Origin: Lachnospiraceae bacterium UBA3282
Lineage (GTDB): Bacteria > Bacillota > Clostridia > Lachnospirales > Lachnospiraceae
Assembly: GCA_002361735.1 (NCBI GenBank)
Contig: DETS01000081.1
Coordinates: 1 to 16,315, forward strand
Direction: 5' to 3'
Length of the DNA stretch: 16,315 nucleotides
In this document: positions 7,076 to 14,194 of the stretch, one piece after another
Layout: every line of letters starts with the position of its first letter
How positions within the stretch are numbered: the first letter of the stretch is position 1
Position numbers and translations under genes: made by a program
Notes under the pieces: model-generated
The model's input: only the letters and a program-made list of their open reading frames with translations
What the model was told of the DNA's origin: nothing
Databases searched by the model: none

Positions 7076-8419
7076 TTACGGAGCAAAAACCTGCTTAAGA
7101 TAGCGCTTTAATAAGAACGCACAAAAATATGGGAAGGTATAAATCTGTTTGTCATACCCGATATTTCCATTGATCAGTTTGATTCCATAGCGAATATCTT
7201 CGTATTTATCGCTGTCAATCAGCGTGCGCAGAGATTTCGCTCTGCCATTCGTTGCTTTGACTTCAACGGGGATCAGATCCTTCGCTGTCCTGACAAAGAA
7301 ATCCTCCTCCAGCGTGGAATCTTCTTTTTTATAATAGTACAGGCCGCAGCCGCTCTTTACAAGCGCCTCTCCCACCACATTCTCATAGAGCGCACCCTTA
7401 TAGACACCCAGATTACGGTTGGCCCGCAAATCCTCCTGTGCCTCCTCATCGAGCATTGCCACCAAAAGCCCGCTGTCCGCAAAGTACAGTTTATACTTGG
7501 TCTCCTCGAAATTGCCCTTGAGCGGCAGTTCCGGATATTTCATGCAATAACAGACATTGACGATCCCCGCATCCGCAAGCCACTCGATACAGCCGCGATA
7601 ATCCTTAAACCTTGCTCCGGACGCTACTTTGGAAATCTGGAATTTCTTATTGTCCTTGGCGAGCTGAAGCGGTATCTGCCGAAAAACATTGAGGATCCGC
7701 GTCTGATCCATCCCTTCCGCGTATTTTCGTACATCTTCCTCATAATCCGCAAGAAGCTGCCTCTGTATAGCCAGCGAACCCTCGAAGCTGTCTCGCTCGA
7801 TATACTCCCTGACCACAGCAGGCATCCCGCCCAAGATGCAAAAATCCAAAAACAGAGCATTACAGGCAGCCAGTTCCACTTCATTAAACGGCTGCTGCCC
7901 TATCATATGTGCCAACATATCTTCCACAAAACCGGCATCATATCCCTTGGCCCACAAAAATTCCTCAAAATCAAGCGAATACATATCGTAATCAACCTTG
8001 TATCCCACGCTGTTGCTCTCGATTCTGCCATAGTGAATCCCTAGCAGTGAACCGCTGCATATCACGTCAAATCTGCCGTCCTGCTCAAAAAACTTAAGCG
8101 CCGTCGCGATTTCCGGAAATGCCTGCAGCTCATCAAAGAAAAGTAATGTTTTCCCTTCCATAAACCGCTTTGTGGGATCGATTCTGGATATATTGCGAAT
8201 CAGGTCTGCCGTCTTATAACCGTCCGCAATGATCTGTCTGTACTTCGGTTCCTCCACAAAATTGATTTCAATCACATTTTCATAATACTTTACCCCAAAG
8301 TTGCGGATCGATTCTGTCTTTCCGATCTGCCTTGGCCCCTTGACGATCAGAGGTTTTCTTTTTTTATCCTGCCGCCATTCCTCCAAATACAGGTCTATTT
8401 TCCGTTTCAGATATTTCAT
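7076..8419 (-). CDS. AAA ATPase with C-terminal DUF4143
   Basis: 447 residues. Walker A GPRQIGKT at 28-35, Walker B LLFFDE with Asp96-Glu97, then arginine-containing AAA segments and a DUF4143 C-terminus. The tail has a PD-(D/E)XK-like pattern (EDFFVRTAKDLIPVEVKA), as seen in this large family; nuclease activity is not established for it. Members are common in Lachnospiraceae, Bacteroidetes and archaea, often in many copies, and their biological role is unknown. The start at 8419 has GGAGG 5-6 nt upstream; seven upstream codons in frame lack a binding site. It has its own promoter (8474-8502), preceded by three 32-bp-spaced motifs. It stands alone as a transcription unit. Confidence 0.9.
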   Translation of the reverse strand: MKYLKRKIDLYLEEWRQDKKRKPLIVKGPRQIGKTESIRNFGVKYYENVIEINFVEEPKYRQIIADGYKTADLIRNISRIDPTKRFMEGKTLLFFDELQAFPEIATALKFFEQDGRFDVICSGSLLGIHYGRIESNSVGYKVDYDMYSLDFEEFLWAKGYDAGFVEDMLAHMIGQQPFNEVELAACNALFLDFCILGGMPAVVREYIERDSFEGSLAIQRQLLADYEEDVRKYAEGMDQTRILNVFRQIPLQLAKDNKKFQISKVASGARFKDYRGCIEWLADAGIVNVCYCMKYPELPLKGNFEETKYKLYFADSGLLVAMLDEEAQEDLRANRNLGVYKGALYENVVGEALVKSGCGLYYYKKEDSTLEEDFFVRTAKDLIPVEVKATNGRAKSLRTLIDSDKYEDIRYGIKLINGNIGYDKQIYTFPYFCAFLLKRYLKQVFAP

Positions 8420-8473
8420 AATTCCCTCCATGCACCGCAAACTCCGGATTGCATCATAAGCTCATCTGCTTAT

Positions 8474-8502
8474 AGTATATCCATTTTCACTGGAATATAC
8501 AA
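8474..8502 (-). promoter_or_regulatory. Promoter of the DUF4143 ATPase gene
   Basis: On the minus strand TTGTAT (8502-8497), a 17-nt spacer and TATACT (8479-8474). The leader to the ATG is about 50 nt. Confidence 0.7.
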
Positions 8503-8510
8503 TAAGTTTA

Positions 8511-8595
8511 CAAAAAAATGCGGGAATTATTGTTTGTTCGCAACAAAACATGTGGGAATTATTGGGCATTCATCACAAAAAATGAGGGAATCATG
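8511..8595. repeat. Three direct repeats spaced exactly 32 bp
   Basis: Motif ATGnGGGAATTATTG at 8518-8532 and 8550-8564, with a slightly diverged third copy (ATGAGGGAATCATG) at 8582-8595; each is preceded by a run of CAAAA. The 32-bp period is three helical turns. The array ends 8 bp upstream of the ATPase promoter, and the third copy contains the stop codon of the neighbouring hydrolase gene. Confidence 0.75.
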
Positions 8596-9118
8596 CCCCT
8601 TCAACAACCTCCACCTGACACATCTTCATCGCCTCCAGCGCATTCCTATGGCTCTGCGGCGTGACCCCGGCACAGCAGTCAGCATTGACCCGTACAGTCA
8701 CTTCCGGCAGAAACGCCTTGACCACCAGCGCATTGGAAATGACACAAATGTCAGTACAAAGTCCGATCACCGTAACACTCTCTAAATCCGGCATCTGTTT
8801 CAGATATTCCGCCAGCTCCACAGAGCCAAAGGTCGGCTTATCGAAAATCTTCGTCCTTCCCGCGCACGCCTCACTCACCTGCTCACGAATCTGCCAGCCC
8901 TCCGTATCCTTGATACAATGGGGCACGGGAAGTTTCTTCCCCTCCTGCGTGTTCAGATACCCCTCATAGTGGGTGTCCCTCGTGCAGATCACCTCGCCGT
9001 CAAAGTTACGAATGCACGCCGCCACCTTGTCCACGATGGCTTCCGCCTCCTTTGTGCCAAGCGCCCCGTCAATAAAATCATTCTGCATATCAATGACCGC
9101 TAACACATTTTTTGCCAT
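8591..9118 (-). CDS. Nicotinamidase/isochorismatase-type cysteine hydrolase
   Basis: 175 residues of the isochorismatase-like fold. Catalytic Asp10 (VIDMQNDF), Lys94 (DKPTFGS) and Cys125 (GLCTDICV) form the triad, and Asp48, His50 and His67 match the metal site of nicotinamidases (TRDTHYEGY, PVPHC). The likely reaction is nicotinamide to nicotinate plus ammonia in the NAD salvage pathway, i.e. a PncA-type enzyme; the wider family also hydrolyses other amides, so I withhold the symbol. The ribosome binding site AGGAGG is 6 nt from the ATG. It lies 49 bp after a 44-aa peptide gene on the same strand and probably shares its promoter. Its stop codon falls inside the repeat array serving the next gene. 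Confidence 0.88.
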   Translation of the reverse strand: MAKNVLAVIDMQNDFIDGALGTKEAEAIVDKVAACIRNFDGEVICTRDTHYEGYLNTQEGKKLPVPHCIKDTEGWQIREQVSEACAGRTKIFDKPTFGSVELAEYLKQMPDLESVTVIGLCTDICVISNALVVKAFLPEVTVRVNADCCAGVTPQSHRNALEAMKMCQVEVVEGA

Positions 9119-9167
9119 GTTTGACCTCCTTCTTCCAAATCAAATACCGTTTTGCCATAACAGCCGC

Positions 9168-9302
9168 TTACTGTTTTAAGTTATATATAAATTCCCCTAT
9201 ATCTGCGTCTACTCTTGTGCCGGCATAGGCAGCAAAAATCATAAAGCAGCTAACTCCGATAACACCTACACGAATCATAACGCTTTTCACTCTTTTATCC
9301 AT
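9168..9302 (-). CDS. Short peptide (44 aa) with one membrane/signal helix
   Basis: A small ORF with an unusually good ribosome binding site (GGAAAGGAGG, 7 nt from the ATG) and an extended -10 promoter. The product begins MDKRVKSVMIR, has a hydrophobic stretch at about 8-27 and ends with the polar tail GTRVDADIGEFIYNLKQ. The AYAG segment at 25-28 could be a signal-peptidase site. I do not recognise a family. It could be an exported signalling peptide, a small membrane protein or a leader for the hydrolase gene 49 bp downstream. It is divergent from the decayed sigma/ABC locus. That it is translated is inferred from the start signals alone. Confidence 0.65.
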   Translation of the reverse strand: MDKRVKSVMIRVGVIGVSCFMIFAAYAGTRVDADIGEFIYNLKQ

Positions 9303-9333
9303 AGGGAAACCTCCTTTCCCTTCATACCTTTTT

Positions 9334-9342
9334 ATTATAACA
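9334..9342 (-). promoter_or_regulatory. Extended -10 promoter of the peptide-hydrolase operon
   Basis: TGTTATAAT on the minus strand (TATAAT at 9339-9334 with the TG one base upstream). No good -35 box stands 17 nt away, as is usual for extended -10 promoters. The leader would be about 25 nt. Confidence 0.6.
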
Positions 9343-9376
9343 TAATCATAGAAGCTGTAATCCTTGGCAACTCCGG

Positions 9377-9397
9377 AAGAATTACGAAGTAATTCTT
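9377..9397. repeat. 9-bp inverted repeat, 3-nt loop
   Basis: AAGAATTAC (9377-9385) and its complement (9389-9397) around GAA. It touches the larger hairpin at 9398-9425, giving two tandem stem-loops in the divergent gap between the peptide gene and the sigma pseudogene. Confidence 0.7.
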
Positions 9398-9425
9398 TAG
9401 ACGCAGACTGCTGAGTCTGCGTCTA
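9398..9425. repeat. 12-bp perfect inverted repeat, 4-nt loop
   Basis: TAGACGCAGACT (9398-9409) and its complement (9414-9425). On the plus strand only TTATA follows, so it is a poor intrinsic terminator. Its outer arms (TAGAC...GTCTATTA) recur in the palindrome at 1378-1425. Confidence 0.75.
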
Positions 9426-9569
9426 TTATACCATATATAACAGAATCACTGAATCCGTAAAAATCTAACGATTCATATGAAAAGCCAATCGTAAGAAAGA
9501 AATTTAAAAATCTCCGCACATTTAGAACACGTAATCCGTTAAACATTATTAAAGGAGGCAAAACGGCGC

Positions 9570-10013
9570 ATGGACTTGGAAGAACAATACGACAAACTAT
9601 TCCGCTACTGCTATTTTAAGCTCTGCGACAAGCAACTGGCGCAGGATATCACGCAGGAAACCTTTCTTCGCTATTACCGCCGAAATATCAGGCTCGAAAA
9701 CGGCAAGGAACTCGCCTACCTGTATACGATCGCCGGAAATCTATGTACGGATGCCTTTCGCCAAAGACCGCTTGGCGGCTATTACATTGAAGATAAATAC
9801 ATGGGCACAAACTATGAAATGGATCTGGTGGATCAGGCATATGCCAGGGCATTCAACGGCAGGACGATCGATCAGAATCTGATGGAGGAAACGATAGCTG
9901 CCTACCGAAAGATTCCGAAAAATTACCAGACATTCGGCTTTTTCGTACTGATGCTGACTGCCGTCTGCCTGTCCGGAATCTTTACCGATGAACATACCAG
10001 AAAGACCGATTAG
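9570..10013 (+). pseudogene. Truncated ECF sigma factor fused to ABC-2 permease fragment
   Basis: The frame encodes 147 residues of two origins. Residues 1-66 are sigma-70 region 2 of an ECF-type sigma factor (AQDITQETFLRYYRR, YLYTIAGNLCTDAFRQ), but region 4, which reads the -35 element, is absent. From about residue 90 it resembles the N-terminal part of a Firmicute ABC-2 permease, including a membrane helix (TFGFFVLMLTAVCLSGIF) followed by TDEHTRKTD, and then stops at TAG. The simplest reading is a deletion that removed the sigma C-terminus, intervening genes (often an anti-sigma and an ABC ATPase) and the permease N-terminus. Start: AGGAGG 11 nt before the ATG. The product cannot be a working sigma factor; I judge it decayed, not a new fusion. 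Confidence 0.7.
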
Positions 10014-10382
10014 ATCGTTTTGTGCAGCCCTTTGGGAAAGACCGGACTTTACATCGTGTTCGTGATGGTGTTATCGGAGCTTTTGCACAGCGGCATCGCC
10101 ACCCTGTCGGTCTCAGCGGGTCTGCTGCTCCTGTCCATGATCGCTAATGTACCGAAGCAGTACCGGGTGCTGGCGCAAATCTGGAATTGGCTGCCGTGGT
10201 CCTTCCTTTCGCCCTTCCATGTATTCGGAAATTACACAGTTTCAGGTTTCGGGGCGGTGAAGATACAAAAATTTAGAACAGCTCCGTTTTCTCAAGCAGA
10301 AAATCAAGTAAACGGCAATGGAATATTCCGTTGTTATCGTAATAGTTATGCGGAATATCCTGCCGTATTACGATTTTTTTGA
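10014..10382 (+). pseudogene. Remnant of ABC-2 permease after in-frame TAG
   Basis: Translation continues in the same frame directly after the stop: LCSPLGKTGLYIVFVMVLSE and a hydrophobic stretch (SVSAGLLLLSMIANVP), then QIWNWLPWSFLSPFHVFGNY, all typical of an ABC-2 permease. The segment is far shorter than such permeases, so an internal deletion is likely, and the last 35 codons look like non-coding drift; in the +1 frame a short ending LKQKIK is seen instead, suggesting a frameshift. No ribosome binding site precedes any internal start. The frame ends in the T-run of the terminator at 10336-10380. Confidence 0.65.
10336..10380 (+). terminator. Rho-independent terminator of the decayed locus
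   Basis: Stem ATCGTAATA (10336-10344) pairs with TATTACGAT (10366-10374); an inner GGA/TCC helix (10352-10360) lies in the loop, and seven T follow (10374-10380). It is AT-rich but complete. Confidence 0.65.
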
Positions 10383-10417
10383 AAAAATCCTTTGTGAATA
10401 TCAAGAAACGCTCTAAG

Positions 10418-11254
10418 CTATGATACTTTGCGCCGCATCATCCCCACCGCCATAAGGCTCACCGCTATGTACCCAAGGATCGCCACCACCGAAGACTCGA
10501 TGCCAAACTCACCGCCCGTCAACAGGAAATTGCGCGTTTCCAGCACATAACTGCTGACGGAATACTCGTTTACTTCCGTGCCGATGGTCATCCCGCCGCC
10601 AATGATGATCATGTTCCAAACACCATGCACGACGGCACTGTTCCAGACAGATTGCCCTTCCAGCGCGATCAGCGAAAACATCACACCGACCATGGTGCCT
10701 GCTATGATCACCTGTGCGCAGCTTAAGAGACTAAAATCCATGCCGATAATGTGCAGAGATGCAAAGAAAACAGAAGGCGCAAAAATGCCTGCGGTCTTCC
10801 CCCATTTTTTAATCACGGCATTCATCAAAAGCCCGCGGTAGAGCAGCTCCTCCACGACGCCTGCGCCCAGTCCCGCAATAAAAATACCGCGCGCCACACA
10901 CGCAAGCTTCGTTTCCGTATTCAACGTATTTGTTACAAAACTTCCGGGAAGAAACAGATAAACCGCACTGACTAAGACAGGCAGCAGCACCGCCGTCACT
11001 GCCCATTTCATGCGGATGCGGCATTTGGGGATACATAGCGCTTCCATTTCCTCTTTCAGATATTTGGTACAGTAAAGCCGCACCATAATGTAAGTCAACA
11101 CCGCATAGAGCAGTCCGCCCGCAATCTGGCACAGCCACGCGGGTACTCCCGCCATGGCAAGTAAGCCCATAAAAAGGCTTTGCGACAAAATAGACGCCAG
11201 CAGCAGAAACACCACGCTGACCACAATAGTCAAAATCATTTTTCCTGTTTTCAT
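10418..11254 (-). CDS. CPBP-family intramembrane glutamic protease
   Basis: 278 residues, about seven hydrophobic helices. Family motifs are intact: VEELLYRG with Glu135, Glu136 and Arg140; FASLH with Phe164 and His168; HGVWN with His210 and Asn214. It is a second, distantly similar member besides the one at 4573-5508 and carries no obvious partner gene. Substrate unknown; family roles include maturation of peptides and self-immunity. The ribosome binding site is weak (AAGG about 7 nt before the ATG). The 150 bp upstream, after the HAD gene, hold no clear terminator and only a TTGACA without a matching -10 box, so its own promoter is uncertain. Confidence 0.88.
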   Translation of the reverse strand: MKTGKMILTIVVSVVFLLLASILSQSLFMGLLAMAGVPAWLCQIAGGLLYAVLTYIMVRLYCTKYLKEEMEALCIPKCRIRMKWAVTAVLLPVLVSAVYLFLPGSFVTNTLNTETKLACVARGIFIAGLGAGVVEELLYRGLLMNAVIKKWGKTAGIFAPSVFFASLHIIGMDFSLLSCAQVIIAGTMVGVMFSLIALEGQSVWNSAVVHGVWNMIIIGGGMTIGTEVNEYSVSSYVLETRNFLLTGGEFGIESSVVAILGYIAVSLMAVGMMRRKVS

Positions 11255-11404
11255 TCTCTTACCTTGTCAGAGTATCCTGTATTTTCCCTGTCATTTCTCT
11301 CTGTCAACGCAGATGATTACGGCGGCAGGCGATGACCGACTTTGTGATGCCCCGACACCCTTTCTGCTATTTATAACGAACTACCGCCCCGAATGTCTTC
11401 ACCC

Positions 11405-12229
11405 TCAGGATATCCTGCCATTCCGTTCCAGCCACTTCGCCACGCCGTCCTCGTCATTGGAGGCAATCACTGCCGTCGCACGGTCCTTTAACTCCTGCAC
11501 CGCATTGGCAACGGCATAACACTCGTCCGAGACCTCAAACATGGGGATATCGTTGATGGCGTCCCCGAAAGACACCACTTTGCCGCAATGCCAGATTTCC
11601 TTTAACCGCTTGATTGCCTCCGCTTTGGATGCCTTTTTCGGCATGATCTCCAGAAAATACTCGGGGCGGTACAGTTCCTGCTGTAAGGTCGTGCGAAACC
11701 GATCGTCCCTTACAAAGATTTCATACAGTGGTAACAATTCTTCTCTGTCCGCAATGCAGGTAAAATAAAAGATATCCCCCTGATACAGACTTTCCTCCTC
11801 CTGTACGGGACGAAATCGTCTGTCTCCTTTTCTGACGTCCAGATAACGGCGTATGCCGTCATTTTCCCTGCCCATCAGGTAGGACACCCGCTCCACCCCA
11901 TCCACGTAGGCATAAACAAGGGGATTGCCGCCATACTCCCGCAGGATGCCGATCGCGTCATTCGTCTCCTCCCTCGTAAAGGAAAGGGAAGATATCACTT
12001 CCCCCGTGTCAGGATGAATGATCAGCGCGCCGTTATAGGCAATGACCGGAATGGTCGTTGATAACCCTTCTGCCACCACAGATGCCGACACGAGAGAACG
12101 GGCGGTAGCATAGGTAAACTGCATGCCCTTTGCCACCAGCCCGTTGATCGTTTGAATGCTATATTGACTTATTCGGTCATTACTGTTCAAAAGTGTTCCG
12201 TCTAAATCCGTAACGTATAGTGTTTTCAC
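11405..12229 (-). CDS. Cof-type HAD-superfamily phosphatase
   Basis: 274 residues of HAD subfamily IIB. Motif I is TDLDGTLLN with nucleophile Asp8 and Asp10; motif II is the YATARS segment (Thr42); the motif III lysine lies in MPKKASKAEA (probably Lys202); motif IV is FGDAINDIPMF with Asp223 and Asp227. A C2-type cap lies between about 85 and 190. Members hydrolyse sugar phosphates, FMN/PLP or similar metabolites; the substrate cannot be read from the sequence. I use the GTG at 12229 because GGGGAG lies 5 nt upstream and the family starts right before the strand that carries motif I; the frame opens 7 codons earlier without a binding site. It follows the S1 gene at 89 bp and may share its transcript. 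Confidence 0.9.
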   Translation of the reverse strand: MKTLYVTDLDGTLLNSNDRISQYSIQTINGLVAKGMQFTYATARSLVSASVVAEGLSTTIPVIAYNGALIIHPDTGEVISSLSFTREETNDAIGILREYGGNPLVYAYVDGVERVSYLMGRENDGIRRYLDVRKGDRRFRPVQEEESLYQGDIFYFTCIADREELLPLYEIFVRDDRFRTTLQQELYRPEYFLEIMPKKASKAEAIKRLKEIWHCGKVVSFGDAINDIPMFEVSDECYAVANAVQELKDRATAVIASNDEDGVAKWLERNGRIS

Positions 12230-12318
12230 AAACTCTCCCCATACTGCCACTGTCCTTTCAGAAATACTATCCGTGCAGCGGCATGATACTGTGATTCGCC
12301 TTCTTATGTCGGACCCTT

Positions 12319-13281
12319 TTACAACTTCAGCTTTGAAAGCAGATCCCCAAGACTGGTGGAAACTGACTCCCCGGAAGTATACTCCTGCGGCTCTCTGTCT
12401 TCTTCCACGTCCTCCATGACCTCCTCCAGCGCCTTCATGCTGAGACTGACTTTATTGTCATTGGTATTGAGGATCTTGACCTTGACCTTCTGCCCCTCTT
12501 TCAAAACCTCGCTCGGCTTTTTGATCCTTCTCTGGCTAATCTGGGAAATGTGTACCAGACCGCTGATGCCGTTTCCGAGATTCACAAACGCACCGTAGGG
12601 CATCAGACTCTCCACCACGCCCTCCAGCACGGTGCCGGGCACCATCATGGAAATGCGGTGCCTGCGCTCCTCCGCCTCTTTTTCGCGTGCCACCGCCTTA
12701 CCGGAAAGCACCACTTTCTGTTTTTCCTGATCGACGGTGATGACCTTGACCTCGATTTCCTTACCAACCCAGGCATCCAGATCCTCCACATAGTCCGTGG
12801 AAAGCTGTGATGCGGGAATAAAGGCTCTCATCCCCTCCAGATATGCCACCACGCCGCTCTTTACGCTCTCCTTGATACGGACTTTTACAATTGTTTCCTC
12901 ATCCAGCATCGCCTGCAATTTATCCCAGGCAAGGACATCGTTCGCCTCCTTCTTGGAAAGCTCGATATTGCCCTCGCCGTCGTCCATCCTAATCACCGTC
13001 GCCTCGATCTCATCCCCTACGGCAATCTTGCCCGCCGCCAGAAAATCGGGATCGTTACTTAAGTTTTCCGCCTTGATAACACCCTGCGTGTAATATTTTA
13101 AGTCAAGGATGACCTCCTCCTCGTTCACGTCGATCACCGTACCCTTGATGATATCGCCCTCGCCGATCTTACGAAAAGACGCCTCCAGCTCCTTTTCGTA
13201 ATCCTTCATTGTTTCTGTAACGGCGCCTTCTGTTACCTCCGCACTCTCTGCCGCAACATTTTCCTTTCTTTCCGTTTCCAT
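12319..13281 (-). CDS. S1-domain RNA-binding protein (ribosomal protein S1-like)
   Basis: 320 residues with three S1 (OB-fold) domains at about 40-110, 127-195 and 214-284. The third is the most canonical (GTVLEGVVESLMPYGAFVNL ... GLVHISQIS). The N-terminal 35 and C-terminal 35 residues are acidic and charged. Firmicute S1 homologues help mRNA binding by the 30S subunit; short forms with three or four domains are usual in clostridia and are annotated rpsA/ypfD-like. The ATG at 13281 is preferred: GGAGG is 5 nt upstream, and that site itself overlaps an in-frame ATG four codons earlier. It starts 22 bp after a membrane XRE regulator gene, so the two are probably co-transcribed. Confidence 0.9.
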   Translation of the reverse strand: METERKENVAAESAEVTEGAVTETMKDYEKELEASFRKIGEGDIIKGTVIDVNEEEVILDLKYYTQGVIKAENLSNDPDFLAAGKIAVGDEIEATVIRMDDGEGNIELSKKEANDVLAWDKLQAMLDEETIVKVRIKESVKSGVVAYLEGMRAFIPASQLSTDYVEDLDAWVGKEIEVKVITVDQEKQKVVLSGKAVAREKEAEERRHRISMMVPGTVLEGVVESLMPYGAFVNLGNGISGLVHISQISQRRIKKPSEVLKEGQKVKVKILNTNDNKVSLSMKALEEVMEDVEEDREPQEYTSGESVSTSLGDLLSKLKL

Positions 13282-13303
13282 TCTTTCCTCCATAAACTGA
13301 TTT

Positions 13304-14089
13304 CTACTCCTGCCCTTCTATCATATTTCCCGCATCGGGTTCCTGCCATTTTGCCTTATCTATTTTACAAAGCCCCAGCGCCGCGCCAAAAAACAGCCAT
13401 GCGCTGCCGAGATGGAATTGCACAAACATCCTGAAATAGAAAACTTGCAGCCAATCCGGTATCAGACGCGGAACTGCCGATTGATCAAAATCCACCCGCA
13501 ATCTCCTCATCCTTGCTATCTTCCACCACGCATATGTCATATCCACAGCCGTCCACAGCGCCAGTACCGCAGACACTGTCAAAATAACTGCCGATACAAC
13601 ATAACAAATGCGGATCATCCGAAGCGTCCGCCGCTGCCTTCCCTCCCAGATACAGATTCCGGCAAACGCCCATCCCGCCTCCGCGATACCCCATCCGAGC
13701 AAAGCAAGCACAAAGGGTCGAAGCACATACTGCAGCAGATAGGTCGGCGTCACCGTAAAATAGTGACGTCCATACTCCTGTGCATACGGCATGAGAATCC
13801 CGATCACAGCAAGCAGTACACCTGCTGCCACCAGCGCAGCCACCGCTCTGATTTTCTGTCTCTTGCCGCCCTCCCTCTGATCCGTCTTTTTCGGACCGTA
13901 GATCAGGTCGCCGATTTCTACTTCCAGCACATCCGCCAATTCGACCAAAAGCGCAATGTCAGGCTCACTCTTACCTGTTTCATAATTGCTGATCGTCTGT
14001 CTGGTGCAATGCAGCCGCACCGCCAGCTCATCCTGTGTGAGGTTCTTCTCTTTTCTGATTTTTTTAATATGTTTGCCAACTTCTGCCAT
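13304..14089 (-). CDS. XRE-family regulator with membrane-spanning C-terminus
   Basis: 261 residues. Residues 7-62 are a complete HTH_3 domain (LTQDELAVRLHCTRQTISNY, then SEPDIALLVELADVLEVEIGDL). After a basic linker come four hydrophobic helices at about 81-101, 121-148, 159-181 and 218-240, so the DNA-binding domain is tethered to the inner face of the membrane. Such one-component regulators are frequent in Firmicutes; the signal and target are unknown. The ribosome binding site AGGAGG is 8 nt from the ATG. It is followed at 22 bp by the S1-protein gene and preceded at 105 bp by the hemerythrin-response regulator gene, with a hairpin in between. Confidence 0.88.
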   Translation of the reverse strand: MAEVGKHIKKIRKEKNLTQDELAVRLHCTRQTISNYETGKSEPDIALLVELADVLEVEIGDLIYGPKKTDQREGGKRQKIRAVAALVAAGVLLAVIGILMPYAQEYGRHYFTVTPTYLLQYVLRPFVLALLGWGIAEAGWAFAGICIWEGRQRRTLRMIRICYVVSAVILTVSAVLALWTAVDMTYAWWKIARMRRLRVDFDQSAVPRLIPDWLQVFYFRMFVQFHLGSAWLFFGAALGLCKIDKAKWQEPDAGNMIEGQE

Positions 14090-14167
14090 GCCGGTTTCCT
14101 CCTGTCAGACCCCTGTTTTCTTTCGTCTGTCCTTCCCTGAACATAGCAGTTATCGCCGCAAAAGTCA

Positions 14168-14184
14168 CGCAAAGAATCTTTGCG
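14168..14184 (-). terminator. Possible weak terminator after the hemerythrin gene
   Basis: Stem CGCAAAG/CTTTGCG with a 3-nt loop; on the minus strand it is followed by TGACTTTTG, so the U-tract is short. It may only partly separate the downstream XRE-S1 genes from the hemerythrin transcript. Confidence 0.4.
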
Positions 14185-14194
14185 CATGGTTTTT

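Noticed and set aside
8511..8595. Three regularly spaced repeats as a CRISPR array
   Set aside because: Repeat and spacer are too short (32-bp period in total), no cas genes are present, and the array sits at a promoter.
9090..9158. 22-codon ORF overlapping the start of the nicotinamidase-like gene
   Set aside because: It lacks a ribosome binding site and reads through the one used by the real gene.
11255..11404. TTGACA on the minus strand upstream of the second CPBP gene as a promoter
   Set aside because: No acceptable -10 box at 16-18 nt; not annotated.
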